Both the position numbers and the translations under genes were made by a program. The notes below the pieces were generated by a model. It was not told where the DNA came from, ran no database searches, and saw nothing but the letters and a program-made list of their open reading frames with translations. Shown piece after piece: positions 9,519-19,482 of a stretch of 44,730 nt of DNA. The stretch is from Phanerodontia chrysosporium (lineage: Eukaryota > Basidiomycota > Agaricomycetes > Polyporales > Phanerochaetaceae), in assembly GCA_001910725.1 (NCBI GenBank), contig MJGA01000082.1:1-44730 (forward strand), read 5' to 3'. The number at the start of each line of letters is the position of its first letter. Position 1 is the first letter of the stretch.

Positions 9519-10045
9519 TGTCAAAGTAAACCCCGCTACTTACCTTAGTAGCTTAGGTGGAGTTGGAGTTGACTGCGAAGAGTGAAGTGTGGGGTAGACG
9601 AGGTAGATGATGCTGGGGACTTAAGCCCAGCAGAGCCCGGTATATATACATGAAGGGGAGGACCCCTGGTACTACCTGAGACCCTTGATACTGCCCATTA
9701 CATGCACGATGGCATGATGATGGTGCGATACTTGCCAAGACACTCTGGGCTTGGCGAAGTCTAAAGCCGAGTACCGGATGTGTCTGGAACCTTCTACGCT
9801 ATTCTAGAATATACTACCCGGACCCTGGGTCCGGCTACCTACTATACTCTTGTACCGGAGCGTCTACATCATAGATAAGATAAAGATAAGATCCTCACAT
9901 GACTCTGAGTCCTTTCCCAGCACGTGACCAATACGTGACCGCGTTCTGATGCGTGCCTGTCCTAACCCTAGTCCATAACCCTAAACCCTAGCGCCTACTG
10001 AGTGCTTACGAGAATAAAACCGTAGGGAATTAGAAAACTGTGACA
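9519..10045 (-). repeat. 3' LTR of element 2 (LTR2)
   Basis: A 527-bp LTR; read on the minus strand it starts TGTCACAG and ends TTTGACA. It carries a TATATATAC box near 9640-9650 in transcriptional orientation, telomere-like TTAGGG-type units at about 9960-9990, and a consensus splice donor (AAG/GTAAGTAG, cut between 9544 and 9543) about 25 bases before its end. It is similar to the LTR at 17211-17740 but differs most at 9540-9595. Confidence 0.92.
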
Positions 10046-10086
10046 GTACCCCCTCTTCAGATTTGAACTCCCGAGAGAAGACTTTT

Positions 10087-10470
10087 TTATTTTCCAGTGG
10101 ATCCAAACCCACCTGAACCACGATCGGTTGATTGTAGCGTTTCGACAACTTCTATGTCGGCATCGGCAATTTTCTCCAGGATCAATTGGGCCGTCCTATC
10201 TCCAGTCGTGACTGTGAAGTCACTGTCGCTTGTGTTAAGGAGTAGTATTTTGATGATACCTGTGTAGTCCTGGTCGATAACACCCGTGCTGACATGAATG
10301 CCTTTGAGTGCAAGTCCTGATCATGGTGCAATTCGTCCATAGGTTCCAGTTGGAACTCGGATGCGAATGCCAGTGCTAATGAGTTTGCGGTCTCCTGCCG
10401 GAATTGTTGCATCTTCTGCTGCATACAGGTCCCAGCCTGCTGCCTCGGTGGTGCTCTTGGATGGTGTTTT
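10087..10470 (-). pseudogene. dUTPase domain at the C-terminus of element 2 Pol
   Basis: Directly after the chromodomain and a short acidic linker, Pol continues in the same frame into a trimeric-type dUTPase. All five motifs are visible in order. Motif 1 is AAGWDLYAA (about 10415-10440). Motif 2 is TYGRIAP then SGLALKG (about 10300-10345), interrupted by TGA 10321-10323 where the family has Arg. Motif 3 is GVIDQDYTGIIKILLLN (about 10235-10285), motif 4 is GDRTAQLILEKI (about 10170-10205) and motif 5 is RGSGGFGSTG (about 10093-10122). The frame ends at TAA 10087-10089. The enzyme hydrolyses dUTP to dUMP and pyrophosphate and would limit uracil incorporation into element cDNA. Homologous domains are encoded by some retroviruses. 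Confidence 0.9.
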
Positions 10471-13400
10471 TCCACCATCTAGAACGATCTGAAGGGTTTC
10501 CTCTTCGTCGAGTTCTAAACTGTCTGTTTCCATAGGTGCTTCTTCGTTTCGAACACGCCAAAATTCCGCGATCTTCTCTTTAGCACCTTCCAGATTACTC
10601 TCTGATTCCCATTTGTCTTCTTCTGGCCCATAACCCTTCCATCGAACCATGTACCAGTTTCGTTTTCTGACACGCCCAGTAGTCTTATAGTTGAGAATTT
10701 TCTCGACCTCGTACTCGAGCTCTCTGTCATGAACTTCTGGCTCTGGTGGTGCGGCTCGTTGGCCGACGATGGAGGGTGTAGAATAGGGGACCAATGTACT
10801 AGCATGGAACACCGGGTGATATGCCCTGTATTGTGGAGGCAGTTTCACCTTGAAGGTTACTTTGGATAGTTATTCGATGATTTCGAACGGTCCTAGGAAC
10901 CTCGGTGTCAGTGTGCGTTGAGTGGTTTGGTGATCCTTTGAATTCAGCAAGACTTTGTCGCTGACTTTAAACGGCACTTCTTACTTGTTCTGGTCGTAGT
11001 ACCACTTCATATGGTCCGCTGCTAGTTGTAGGGCTGCTTTGGCCTTGTCTTGGGCGTTTTGTCTAAGTCTGAATATCTCGTTCAAGTCTTTGCTTTTGGC
11101 TTGCTTGTCGAGAGTTGGTCCTGCCCGTGGGTGTCTACCACATTCTAGAAAGAACGGCGTGTCCTTTGTACTTTTGTGTGCTGCATTGTTATAGGCGAAT
11201 TCTGCGGTGGGCAGATAATCGACCCAGTCTTCGTGATTGACATTATTAGCGAAGCAGCGTAGGTACTGTTCTAGAACTTGATTTACTCGTTCTGTTTGAC
11301 TGTCTGTCTGAGGGTGATATGCCATAGACATCGCTGACTCAATACCGAGTAGCTTACACCATTCTTGAAAGAGTTCAGCCGCGAATTGAGTTCCTCTGTC
11401 AGAGATTATCTGCAAAGGTAGTCCGTGGATAGGGTAAATTCTATCCATCAAGATTTTTGCGAGGTCTTTAGCAGAGAATTTGTTCGTTATCACGAAGAAA
11501 CGTGTTCTCTTGGTGAGTCGGCATACAACGACTAGAATGGCATCCTTTCCTCTTGATGGCATCAACTGAGTAATCAAGTCGATGGTAATAACTTCCCAAG
11601 GTCCATTAGGTACCTTGTTGGGCATGAGTTGTCCGTAGGTCTGCTGTGTGTGATTCTTCATTCGCTGACACGTGTCGCAGCCTGTGACGTATTTCTTGAC
11701 GAAGACAGACATTCCCGGCCACCAATAGTTTCAGGAGACAAGTTCGTAGGTCTTCCACCTGCCTGGATGTCCGGCTGATGGGTGATCGTGGTGCATTTGG
11801 ACTACTCGTCGTCGCAAGTCCTCATTCTCATCCTTCAGTATGTAGATATGTCCCCGGAAGAGTAGCAATCCATTCTCAAAGTTCCATTCCTCTAACGGTT
11901 TCTTGAACTCGCGTGGGCCTGATTTGAGTAACGATTGATAGTTCTTGGTGACTTCGTCAGATAACAGAGCCTTCTTGACCTCTTGGAGCAGTAAATTGTC
12001 GTTTACTGGAGCGTCATAGGAGACGTCGATCGTGCAGGCTTCGAGCAGATTGGCGAAAAATTCTGGCTTCAGAAGAATATGGTCACGATTATTGAGTTCT
12101 ACCCCCTCTTCATGATTTGGTCTCCTGGACAGAGGGTCTTCAGCTTCCATTGTTTTACCCGGCTTGTGGTGTAGTGTGAAATGGAATCTTGTTAGGTATA
12201 ATGCCCAACGAGCTTGACGGCAAGACAATTTCTGGGCCTGCTTGAAATAAGTCAGGTTTTGGTGGTCTGACCATATCTCGAATTTCTCCAGATGTCCCTC
12301 TAGATAGTGCCTATACTCTTCTAACTGGCGGATTATGGCCAACATCTCCTTGTCGTATATCTCATAGTTCCTTTTGTGAACATTGAGTGACTTGGAGTGG
12401 AAGGCTACCGGGTGGTAAAGCTTATCGTTTGGGTCGAGTTGTGACAAAACCGAGCTGATCGCGAAGTCACTCGCATCGGTAGAGAGCCTAAACGGATTAA
12501 CGTCATCCGGAATCCGTAGAATTGGTGCAGAAGTGAACGCCTTTTTCAGGTCGTCAAACACCTTCTGCTGGTCAGAACCCCATTCCTATGGTTGGTCCTT
12601 CTTGGTGAGTACCGTGAGTGGCTTCGTGATCTTTGCAAAGTCTTTAATAAACCTGCGATAGAAATTTGCAAATCCAAGGAATGCCTGAACGTGCTTGACC
12701 TTGGCCGGTACGGGCCACTCCGTTACGCCTGTGACTTTAGCAGGGTCCATTTCTACATAATTTTTGGATATAATCATGCCGAGATAGACAAGTTTGTCCT
12801 TCTCGAATAGACACTTTTCTGCCTTCGCGAAGAGGTCATTGTCTTCCAGTCGCTGCAACACTTCGTGTATGATCTTTCGATGTTCCTCACGGTCGTTGCC
12901 GAAGATGAGAATATCGTCGAAGTAGACCATAACCTTTCCTTGATGGATAAGGTCTTTGAAAATGTTGTTCATCATATTCTGGAATGTTGTCAGTGCGTTT
13001 GCGAATCCAAAGTACATAACTTTGGCCTGAAATAAACTGTCCTTGGTTACAAAAGCCGTTTTCCACTCGTCACCTTCCTTGATGTGGACATTGTTATATC
13101 CCCATCAAAGGTCGATTTTTGTGAATATCAATGCCTGAGATAGTGCGTCGATTAAATCGGCGATGCGAGGGATAGGATAACGGTTTTTCTTTGTAATTCC
13201 GTTCAAGGGGCGGTAATCCATGCAAGGTCGCAAACTGCCATCGGCCTTTTTTACGAAAAAGAATAATGCAGCTATGGGTGACTTCGACTCTTCTATGTAG
13301 CCTTTCCGGTGTTCCTCACAAATCCACTCGTCGAAAGACGAGCGTTGTCTCTGGTCTAGTGAATACATCTTTCCGATTGGGGGCAACTTTGCTCCTTCCT

Positions 13401-14250
13401 CAAATTCGATGACATGATCCCATAGTTTGTGGGTGGGCATGCGTTCAGATTTGGTCTTACTGAATACGCTTTCGAATTTGTGGACCCAACTTGGTACCTG
13501 TGATTTCTATTGTGAGGTGTCAACTGTATTGTCGTCATCCTTTTCCAGGATGTCAGCGACAGCCTCGGCTTGCGTTCGTTCCTCTGGGTTACTGAAATCA
13601 ACCCAGTTGATGTGGTGGGGAATATCCTCTTCTTCAATATTGTCCAGTGAGGATTCCCACGGTTGCTCTGGTTCGAGCTCTGCCAGCTCCTCGTCATTGC
13701 CGATTTCGATGTCGAGGGCTTGGACTTTCTGTGCCATGCTGGAGACTTTGCATGATTTAGAACATCTGATGAACTCCCAATTGCCTTTTGCCCAGTCGAT
13801 TTCTGGGTTATGCTGGTGTAGGAACCTGTACCCTATATACATGTCTTTGTCGTGCAAATCCATCACGAGTAAATACTGGGTGTGTTTGTGTGTTTCAATT
13901 TTCAAGTAGGCTCGCAGGGCGTGAGTGATTCGTCCTGCTTTATTAATCGTTCCATCCGCATTTTTTACTTCATACGGATTTGCCAACTTAATAGTTACCA
14001 GATTGTTCTTTTCGATGAAGCTGTGATTGATGAAATTCGTCGTGGCGCCTGAATCAACCAGGGCTTCTGCCTGCGCTTTTTTACCATACACCCACAGAGT
14101 AATAGGAAGTTTGAACGATAAAGATTTATTACGTGAGACGTTCAATACATCAATATCAATTACTCTATCTACATCCAGTGTAGACTCGGCCGTGGGTACA
14201 TGATCAGCGTTATTAACCTGTAGGACGCAGGGATCCACTACAGGTCATTG
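10471..14250 (-). pseudogene. pol: Pol polyprotein of element 2 (protease to chromodomain)
   Basis: One minus-strand frame carries the whole Pol. The first open codon after an upstream stop is GTG at 14238; no clear ATG precedes it. Protease: ALVDSGATTNFI (about 14030-14065). RT: SPIAALFFFVKKADGSLRP (about 13230-13290) and the catalytic box VYFDDILIFG (about 12895-12930). RNase H: STDASDFAISSVL (about 12450-12490). Integrase: HHDHPSAGHPG and CDTCQRMK zinc finger (11660-11790), IDLITQL, SDRGTQFAAE (about 11380-11410) and QTERVNQVLEQ. Chromodomain: YEVEKILNYK and YMVRWKGYGPEEDKWE (about 10605-10700). Stops are at 13507 (TAG), 13105 (TGA), 12586 (TAG), 11731 (TGA), 10981 (TAA), 10870 (TAA) and 10321 (TGA). 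Most are explained by a single C-to-T change in CGA, CAA or CAG. Confidence 0.93.
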
Positions 14251-14302
14251 AAAAAATCCACCTTTCGGTCAGACGATTTCGTGTATTTAGCAGCTCAGGC
14301 CT

Positions 14303-15802
14303 TCATACGTGCACGCCTAGCTTCCCGCTCATCAACGGGTTCCTGGGGGGAGTCTGTTTCAACTCCTTCTCGTCCTCCTCTGTCCATTCGTGGATACGGG
14401 CCGCATTGATGACGACTTCGTCGTCGGCCTCGAGTCCCGCGATCTCCTTCTCCAGTTCAGCCATCCTGGCCTTTGCTTGATTGAAGGAGTTTTTCTTGGC
14501 GGCGATTGCTGCTGCGTTCTTGCCTTTTCCTTGATTGTTACTCCCCCCGCTCGAGGAGGAGGCCTTGCCGTTGTTGTTGTTACCAGAGGACTGTTGCGGC
14601 TTCTGGTCCTTGAGCGAAAAGCAATCCGAAGTCACGTGCATTTTAGCACGCGCGAACTTCTTCAGCTCGGTGCAAATGGCACAGGAAGTTGAAACCTTCT
14701 TGGCTTCTTGTGAATTCGCCTGTTGTTTCCCCTTGCCTTTGCCCTTGCCCGTCTGAGCCGCGCTGATGTCCATAGCATTCGGGTCCGATGTAGAACCCGA
14801 GCCGTGCGGGTTTCCCTTGCTGAAGATGTGCGTCGCTGTGCGGTCGGGGTGGAGTTCCTTGTATGCCTCAACGAGATACGTCATGAATTCCGACGCAGTT
14901 ATAGGCTAACTCGAGCGACCGCGACCCAGCACGAAGATGCCCAGCTTCTCCTTGACGTTGTCGTATAGCTTGTTAATCATATGTGCATCCGTGAATGGCT
15001 TGCTGCTGTTGTCGAGGAGTACCTTGAAGCGAACCGAGTAGTCGATGATGTCCTTCTGGAGGGCCGACTTGTCGTTGAGCAGCTTCTTAAGGTCCTTCGT
15101 TGCCGTGCGCGTAACATCCTTTTGACCGTATACCGTCTGGAAACTAGTCCAGAAACTGTCAACCGAGCCCATGTCCTCACCCCTCACATTCTTGTCCAAC
15201 AGTGGTTGCATCAGCTTCAGGGCCAGTTCACGCAACAGGGACAACGCATTGACGATGCACTGTTTGTCCGTCGTGATGCCCTGGGTGCTGTTCCAAAGTT
15301 CGACCAGGTTTTTCCATTCTTCAAACTTCGTCGTATTCTTCTTGCCTGAGAAGAGCGGCGGTTGGGCGGACTTGGGGTGAGCAGGTGCACCACCTTCTGA
15401 ATTATGACCAGCTGGGAGAGTGTTCAATTGTTTGATTACATTGTCTGCGATCACCTTAATACCGCCGAGCATTGCATCCTGGGCATATACCAGTTTCTGG
15501 CATTCGACCAGCTCTCCGTGACCTTTGTCTGCCTTCTCTAGAATCGAGGTCATGGCCCCATTAAAAATATTGAGGAACTCATCAAATAGATGCCTCACGT
15601 GAGCCTCGGTCTGATGGGAGGCTTCAACAACCCCTGCGTAGATCGATTCTTGGATGAAGATCCTTTGGTTCTGCGATATTTCCTCTGGTGCTGTGACCGA
15701 GGAGATGGCCTGAACCGTGGTCTCGTGAGAGAGCTGAATATTGTCTGAGGACAACGTGATGTCGGTCCAGTTGATGGCAGCGATTTGATCAGCGTCAGCC
15801 AT
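14303..15802 (-). pseudogene. gag: Gag of element 2
   Basis: An ATG at 15802 opens a 500-codon frame to a TGA at 14303-14305, with one in-frame TAG at 14906-14908. The N-terminal third is helical. The capsid-like domain includes KFEEWKNLVELWNSTQG and FWTSFQTVYG (about 15110-15330). The C-terminal part has NAMDISA, a Lys/Gly-rich stretch, and an extended zinc-binding motif (CX2CX11HX4C, about 14625-14690). An alanine/lysine coiled coil follows. The extended knuckle is unusual beside the CX2CX4HX4C knuckle of element 1. The start lies a few bases after a strong branch point and splice acceptor. It would form the particle for reverse transcription. Confidence 0.88.
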
Positions 15803-16072
15803 TGTTTCTTAGTCTTAGTCAAAAGGTATGTTAGTACAAATTCTTTCCACTTTTACAGTTGGAAAGTAAGGAAAACTCTTATATATCACACAGAAGTTCA
15901 ATATCAGGTGGAGTTTTTATTTCATCGGGTTACAGGTAGATTCAGTATTTGAATGAGATATTGAGAGCGACGAGCTCCCTTGCGATCTCTACATATCGAG
16001 TACTAAAGTTTTCGAAGGATACATATTTTATTTTCTTTAGATCCCTCGTTATTCACCTGTAATGCTTTCCCT

Positions 16073-16489
16073 TCAACTTCTTTCTCCCCTTATTCTCATC
16101 AAAGTGGTCGTATAAGTCTTCAAGTCAACCAGTAACTTCGAGACCTTGTCGCCTAGCTCCTTGTCGACCTTGTCAATGTCGACGAGGTAATCGCTGAGCA
16201 GTACTAAACGAAGGTTTATCACGTTGAACGAGTTCATTATCTCTTTAGTTCGATCGATGATGTGCAACTTCTGCATACGACCTGCTTCTTTCGGGCACTT
16301 GGCAAGGGAGGAATAGAGGGTGGCGGCGTTGCGGGCAATGATGATCTTGTTGTAGAACTTCATCTTAGTGATAATATAATCAACCAGCGTCCTTTTACAG
16401 GTACGGCTTATGGAAGGAAAAGTGCTCAGAAAATGAGGGTTACCAGCCCTCTCTTGCTGCGGTTCAAATCTTGATACGTGCGCATTCAT
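16073..16489 (-). CDS. Uncharacterised ORF in the leader of element 2
   Basis: A minus-strand frame, open for about 139 codons, ends TGA-side near 16073. The C-terminal two thirds look coding, with a regular helical pattern: LVDYIITKMKFYNKIIIARN, then RTKEIMNSFNVINLRL and VDKELGDKVSKLLVDLKTY. I do not recognise it. It lies inside the predicted leader intron between the 5' LTR and gag, so it could be an accessory gene, a captured host exon, or the remains of an older insertion. The beginning is uncertain: an intron-like boundary is possible near 16400. Confidence 0.35.
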   Translation of the reverse strand: MNAHVSRFEPQQERAGNPHFLSTFPSISRTCKRTLVDYIITKMKFYNKIIIARNAATLYSSLAKCPKEAGRMQKLHIIDRTKEIMNSFNVINLRLVLLSDYLVDIDKVDKELGDKVSKLLVDLKTYTTTLMRIRGERS

Positions 16490-17210
16490 GGGTAGAGTCG
16501 TTACGGCATGTCATTATCTCTCTGCACATGCGTGATGGGGGAGTTCCAGATCTCAGTCGGGTTTCCACACCCGCTGCAAATGGTTTGTCATGCCTTATGG
16601 TTACGATCTCCACGAACTTCCTAGATGCTAGTGTCTTACCGCTTGTCATCCAGTATCGGGGATGCGATCACCTACAGTGGACTCGACACCCCACATGTCG
16701 CGTGGCCACTTACGCCTGTGGATCGGCAAGAAGATTCCCATGCTGTATTGCACAGCCCGCCCATGTGGTCGCACTCCTGGTGCCACGCGTCCAACGGTGG
16801 GTCTCAACATGTCAAGCCCCTTGTCAGGTGGCCCAACGTATCCCCCAGATCCCAAATCGTTTAGGTCTCCGGACAGGCTGAGCACAGCATCGCCTATTAC
16901 AGGTCGATGTGCACTTCGAACTCACCTACACAAACATCACTTGCGATAATTCGACAAGTAATGCCCATGCGACCCCATGGCTGACGACGTACAGCCTCCT
17001 TTTACAGATGGACCTCAGCTGCCAGCCCCACGAATGAATAACTACCCATATTATAGGTGGTTGCCGCGCATCAAAAAGACGAACCTGCGAACGCAAGTTT
17101 ATCTGTGGTAAAAGGTGCCAACGTCACCGGCAACGATGTCGAGCACACTGCGCACGACGATCAAGCCCTTAAGGCTGACGTCGACACGAAGGGGTATAGC
17201 ATCATCTAAA
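16490..17210. other. Leader sequence of element 2 without recognisable gene
   Basis: About 720 bp between the small leader ORF and the 5' LTR. It is more GC-rich than the LTR. Short frames exist on both strands, but none shows a family motif or consistent coding pattern. It may be non-coding leader or inserted sequence. Confidence 0.4.
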
Positions 17211-17740
17211 TGTCAAAGTAAACCCCACTACTTACCTTAGTAGCTTAGTGGGGGAACTTGACTGCGAGTGGGTGCGAGTGAAATAGTTGGTAGACGAGGT
17301 AGATGATGCTGGGAACTTAAGCCCAGCAGAGCCCGGTATATATACATGAAGGGGAGGACCCCTGGTACTACCTGAGACCCTTGATACTGCCCATTACATG
17401 CATGATGGCATGATGATGGTGCGATACTTGCCAAGACACTCCGGACTCGGTGAAGCCTAAAGCCGAGTACTGGATGTGTCTGGAACCTTCTACGCTATTC
17501 TAGAATACACTACCCGGACCCTGGGTCTGGTTACCTACTATACCCTTATACCGGAGCATCTACATCATAGATAAGATAAGATATGATCCTTACATGACTC
17601 TGAGTCCTTTCCCAGCACGTGATCAACATGTGACTGCGTTCTGACGTGTGAATGTCCTAACTCTAGTCCATAACCCTAACCCCTAGTGCCTGCTGGGCGC
17701 TTACGTGAATAAAACCATAGGGAATTAGAAAACTGTGACA
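17211..17740 (-). repeat. 5' LTR of element 2 (LTR2)
   Basis: A 530-bp LTR from TGTCAAAG to CTGTGACA on the plus strand. It matches 9519-10045 over its whole length and has the same TATA box, telomere-like units and splice donor. The sequence CATCTA occurs just right of the LTR (17741-17746) and three bases away on its left (17203-17208 region). This is close to, but not, a clean target-site duplication. Confidence 0.9.
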
Positions 17741-18155
17741 CATCTACAATGACTCCCCTCGCTAAGACATTCCGAGCTGTCATCCTGTTGACACAGCCTC
17801 GGCCCGACGCAGCCTCATAATACAGCCCTGGTACAGCCTCGCCGCGCAGCCCACGTCGCAGCCTCACCAGCTATGCTGAGCACTGCCCATCAGCTTATGT
17901 AACCATACAGCCTGCCCTGAACTCTTGTAGTATATATAGGTAGCATCTCTCGCTCCTGTCTGTTATCTCGACCTCTTGGTCAATACGGACAGGTAAGCCC
18001 TCGTTTGTAAAGTAGAATAGCTGACTAATGCAACTTGGTCAATATGGACAGCTGCACAAGTTAGTTCGTTGCCGCGTGATTCGCTCCACTGCACCCAATC
18101 GTCGTCGTCCCCATCTGTCCTCCCTCGTGTAGCGTTGAGCCCTAGCTCCGCGACA
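17741..18155 (+). repeat. LTR1 subfamily A fragment
   Basis: It aligns from about base 255 of the 41350 copy to the LTR end CCGCGACA. The first part of the LTR is missing and replaced by the end of element 2. A TATATATA box is near 17930, and the conserved intron is at 17993-18051 with a CTGACTAAT branch region. Confidence 0.88.
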
Positions 18156-18190
18156 TTAGGTCGAGATCTCTTGGGTGCCCTAGGCAAATC
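18156..18190 (+). other. 35-bp LTR1 leader remnant between two LTRs
   Basis: It begins TTAGGTCGAGATCTC, as does the leader of element 1 at 273, and runs directly into the next LTR. It is all that remains of an internal region. Confidence 0.85.
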
Positions 18191-18884
18191 TGTCATGGAT
18201 GTGACGGCGCAGCCCTATTTTTCGCCGAATTTTGGCTATTTTCCTCGATTAATCCAACAGGTGAGCAGCCCTCGCACCGTCTGGAGTCCTAGCCGCCCAT
18301 ACTCAGTGTCTGGCCACCCAGCGCTAGCACCCTGATGGCACATCATCCCTAATTGCCAGCGCATCCCACTGCGCACTCAGTCACTGCCTGAATTACCGGT
18401 TTGCCCTGCGACTGGTTCCCCAGATTGCCAAAGAGGCATTGTCATCCCTGATAACTCTCTTCGCTAAGACATGCCGAGCTGATCAGCCTGATGACACAGC
18501 CTCAGCCCAACGCAGCCTTAGACATTGCTAGCTAACACAGCCTCGTGATATAGCCCCAGCACAACCTTACTGCATAGTTTACGCCACAGCTTCGCTGGCT
18601 ATGCCAAGCACTGCCCATCAGCTTAGGTAATCGTACAGCCTGCCCTAAAGGCTCTGTAGTACATAAGGGTAGCACTCCTCACTTCTGTCCATCATCTCGA
18701 CCTCTTGGTCAATACAGACAGGTAAGCCGTGATTTGTATTCTTTACTTATATTCAATAATAACTTGGTTAATACGGACAGCTGTACAAGTTTGTTCGCTA
18801 CTGCGTGATGTGCTCCACTGCGCCTCGTCATCGACCTCCCCATTTGCCCTCCCTTGTGCAGCGTTGAACCTCTGCTTCGCGATA
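18191..18884 (+). repeat. LTR1 subfamily B, degenerate
   Basis: TGTCATGG to TTCGCGATA, full length but with many transitions relative to the 3' LTR of element 1. Its intron interior (18722-18780) is of the B type. Together with the preceding A fragment and leader it mimics element 1 with the coding region deleted. Confidence 0.86.
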
Positions 18885-19482
18885 GTACCATCCACAGTGT
18901 CTGGAGATTGAGGCCCTAATTTACTGGATGTGATATCAACAATAGACAACACCTCAATGCTGTTATTGTCGCCATTAGGCAGTTGTGGGCTGCTGAGCTC
19001 CTATTTTATGGTTAATTTACCCTTAATAGACTTTTTATCATTTTGCACCATGTAGAGAAACTGAATGCTCTCTATGCTAGATGCGTCTAAGCAGATGAAA
19101 GAGGACCATACTTGAGGAATTAATAAGGAGGAGGCAGCAATGGAAGTCGACAGTGGCAGTGCAGCTATTAATGATGACAGAGCTGTAGGTGATAATGGGA
19201 AAAGAGGTGTGGATGGTTCGTAGTCTGAAAAAAATATCAGAAGTGTGCGGGAGACAGTGCTTCTGATAAGGGGTGACCGAGAAGCTTGGTCAGGTACGCA
19301 GGGCCTGTAGACGAATACTCAGTCCGGTAACTAATACATATATTAGTACACTACTGAAGTCCACAGATACGAAGGAAAATGCACATTCAGAGTATAGCAA
19401 GTCTCTGAGTGTCGAGAGGGGGCTGTGAAATCTATATAACAGAGTAGGAATGATTATCTAAGCTGGAACTATGCAGAAATTA
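18885..19482. other. Intergenic, no recognisable feature
   Basis: About 600 bp of moderately AT-rich sequence. No frame, LTR or RNA gene that I can support. Confidence 0.6.

Larger units (their letters stand above)
15808..17235 (-). other. Predicted leader intron of element 2, from LTR donor to gag
   Basis: On the minus strand the 5' LTR contains CTAAG/GTAAGTAG with the cut between 17236 and 17235. Just before gag there is a perfect TACTAAC (15836-15830), then AG acceptors ending at 15814 and 15808, followed by the gag ATG at 15802. The intron would be 1422 or 1428 nt. The donor is also present in the other LTR copy. Splicing would remove the region right after the LTR where a primer-binding site must lie. 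This is inferred from consensus signals only. Confidence 0.55.
9519..17740 (-). mobile_element. Element 2: Ty3/Gypsy chromovirus with dUTPase, inactivated by stop codons
   Basis: A minus-strand element with LTRs at 17211-17740 (5') and 9519-10045 (3'), and a polypurine tract directly before the 3' LTR (10046-10056 read on the minus strand). Gag (15802-14303) and Pol (14238-10087) are each in one unbroken frame, with about eight internal stops and no frameshift. Pol order is protease, RT, RNase H, integrase, chromodomain, dUTPase. The flanks carry no matching target-site duplication (GGTTG against CATCT). On the right it abuts an LTR1 fragment, on the left a gene remnant. The present structure may therefore be a recombinant of two insertions. 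Confidence 0.93.
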
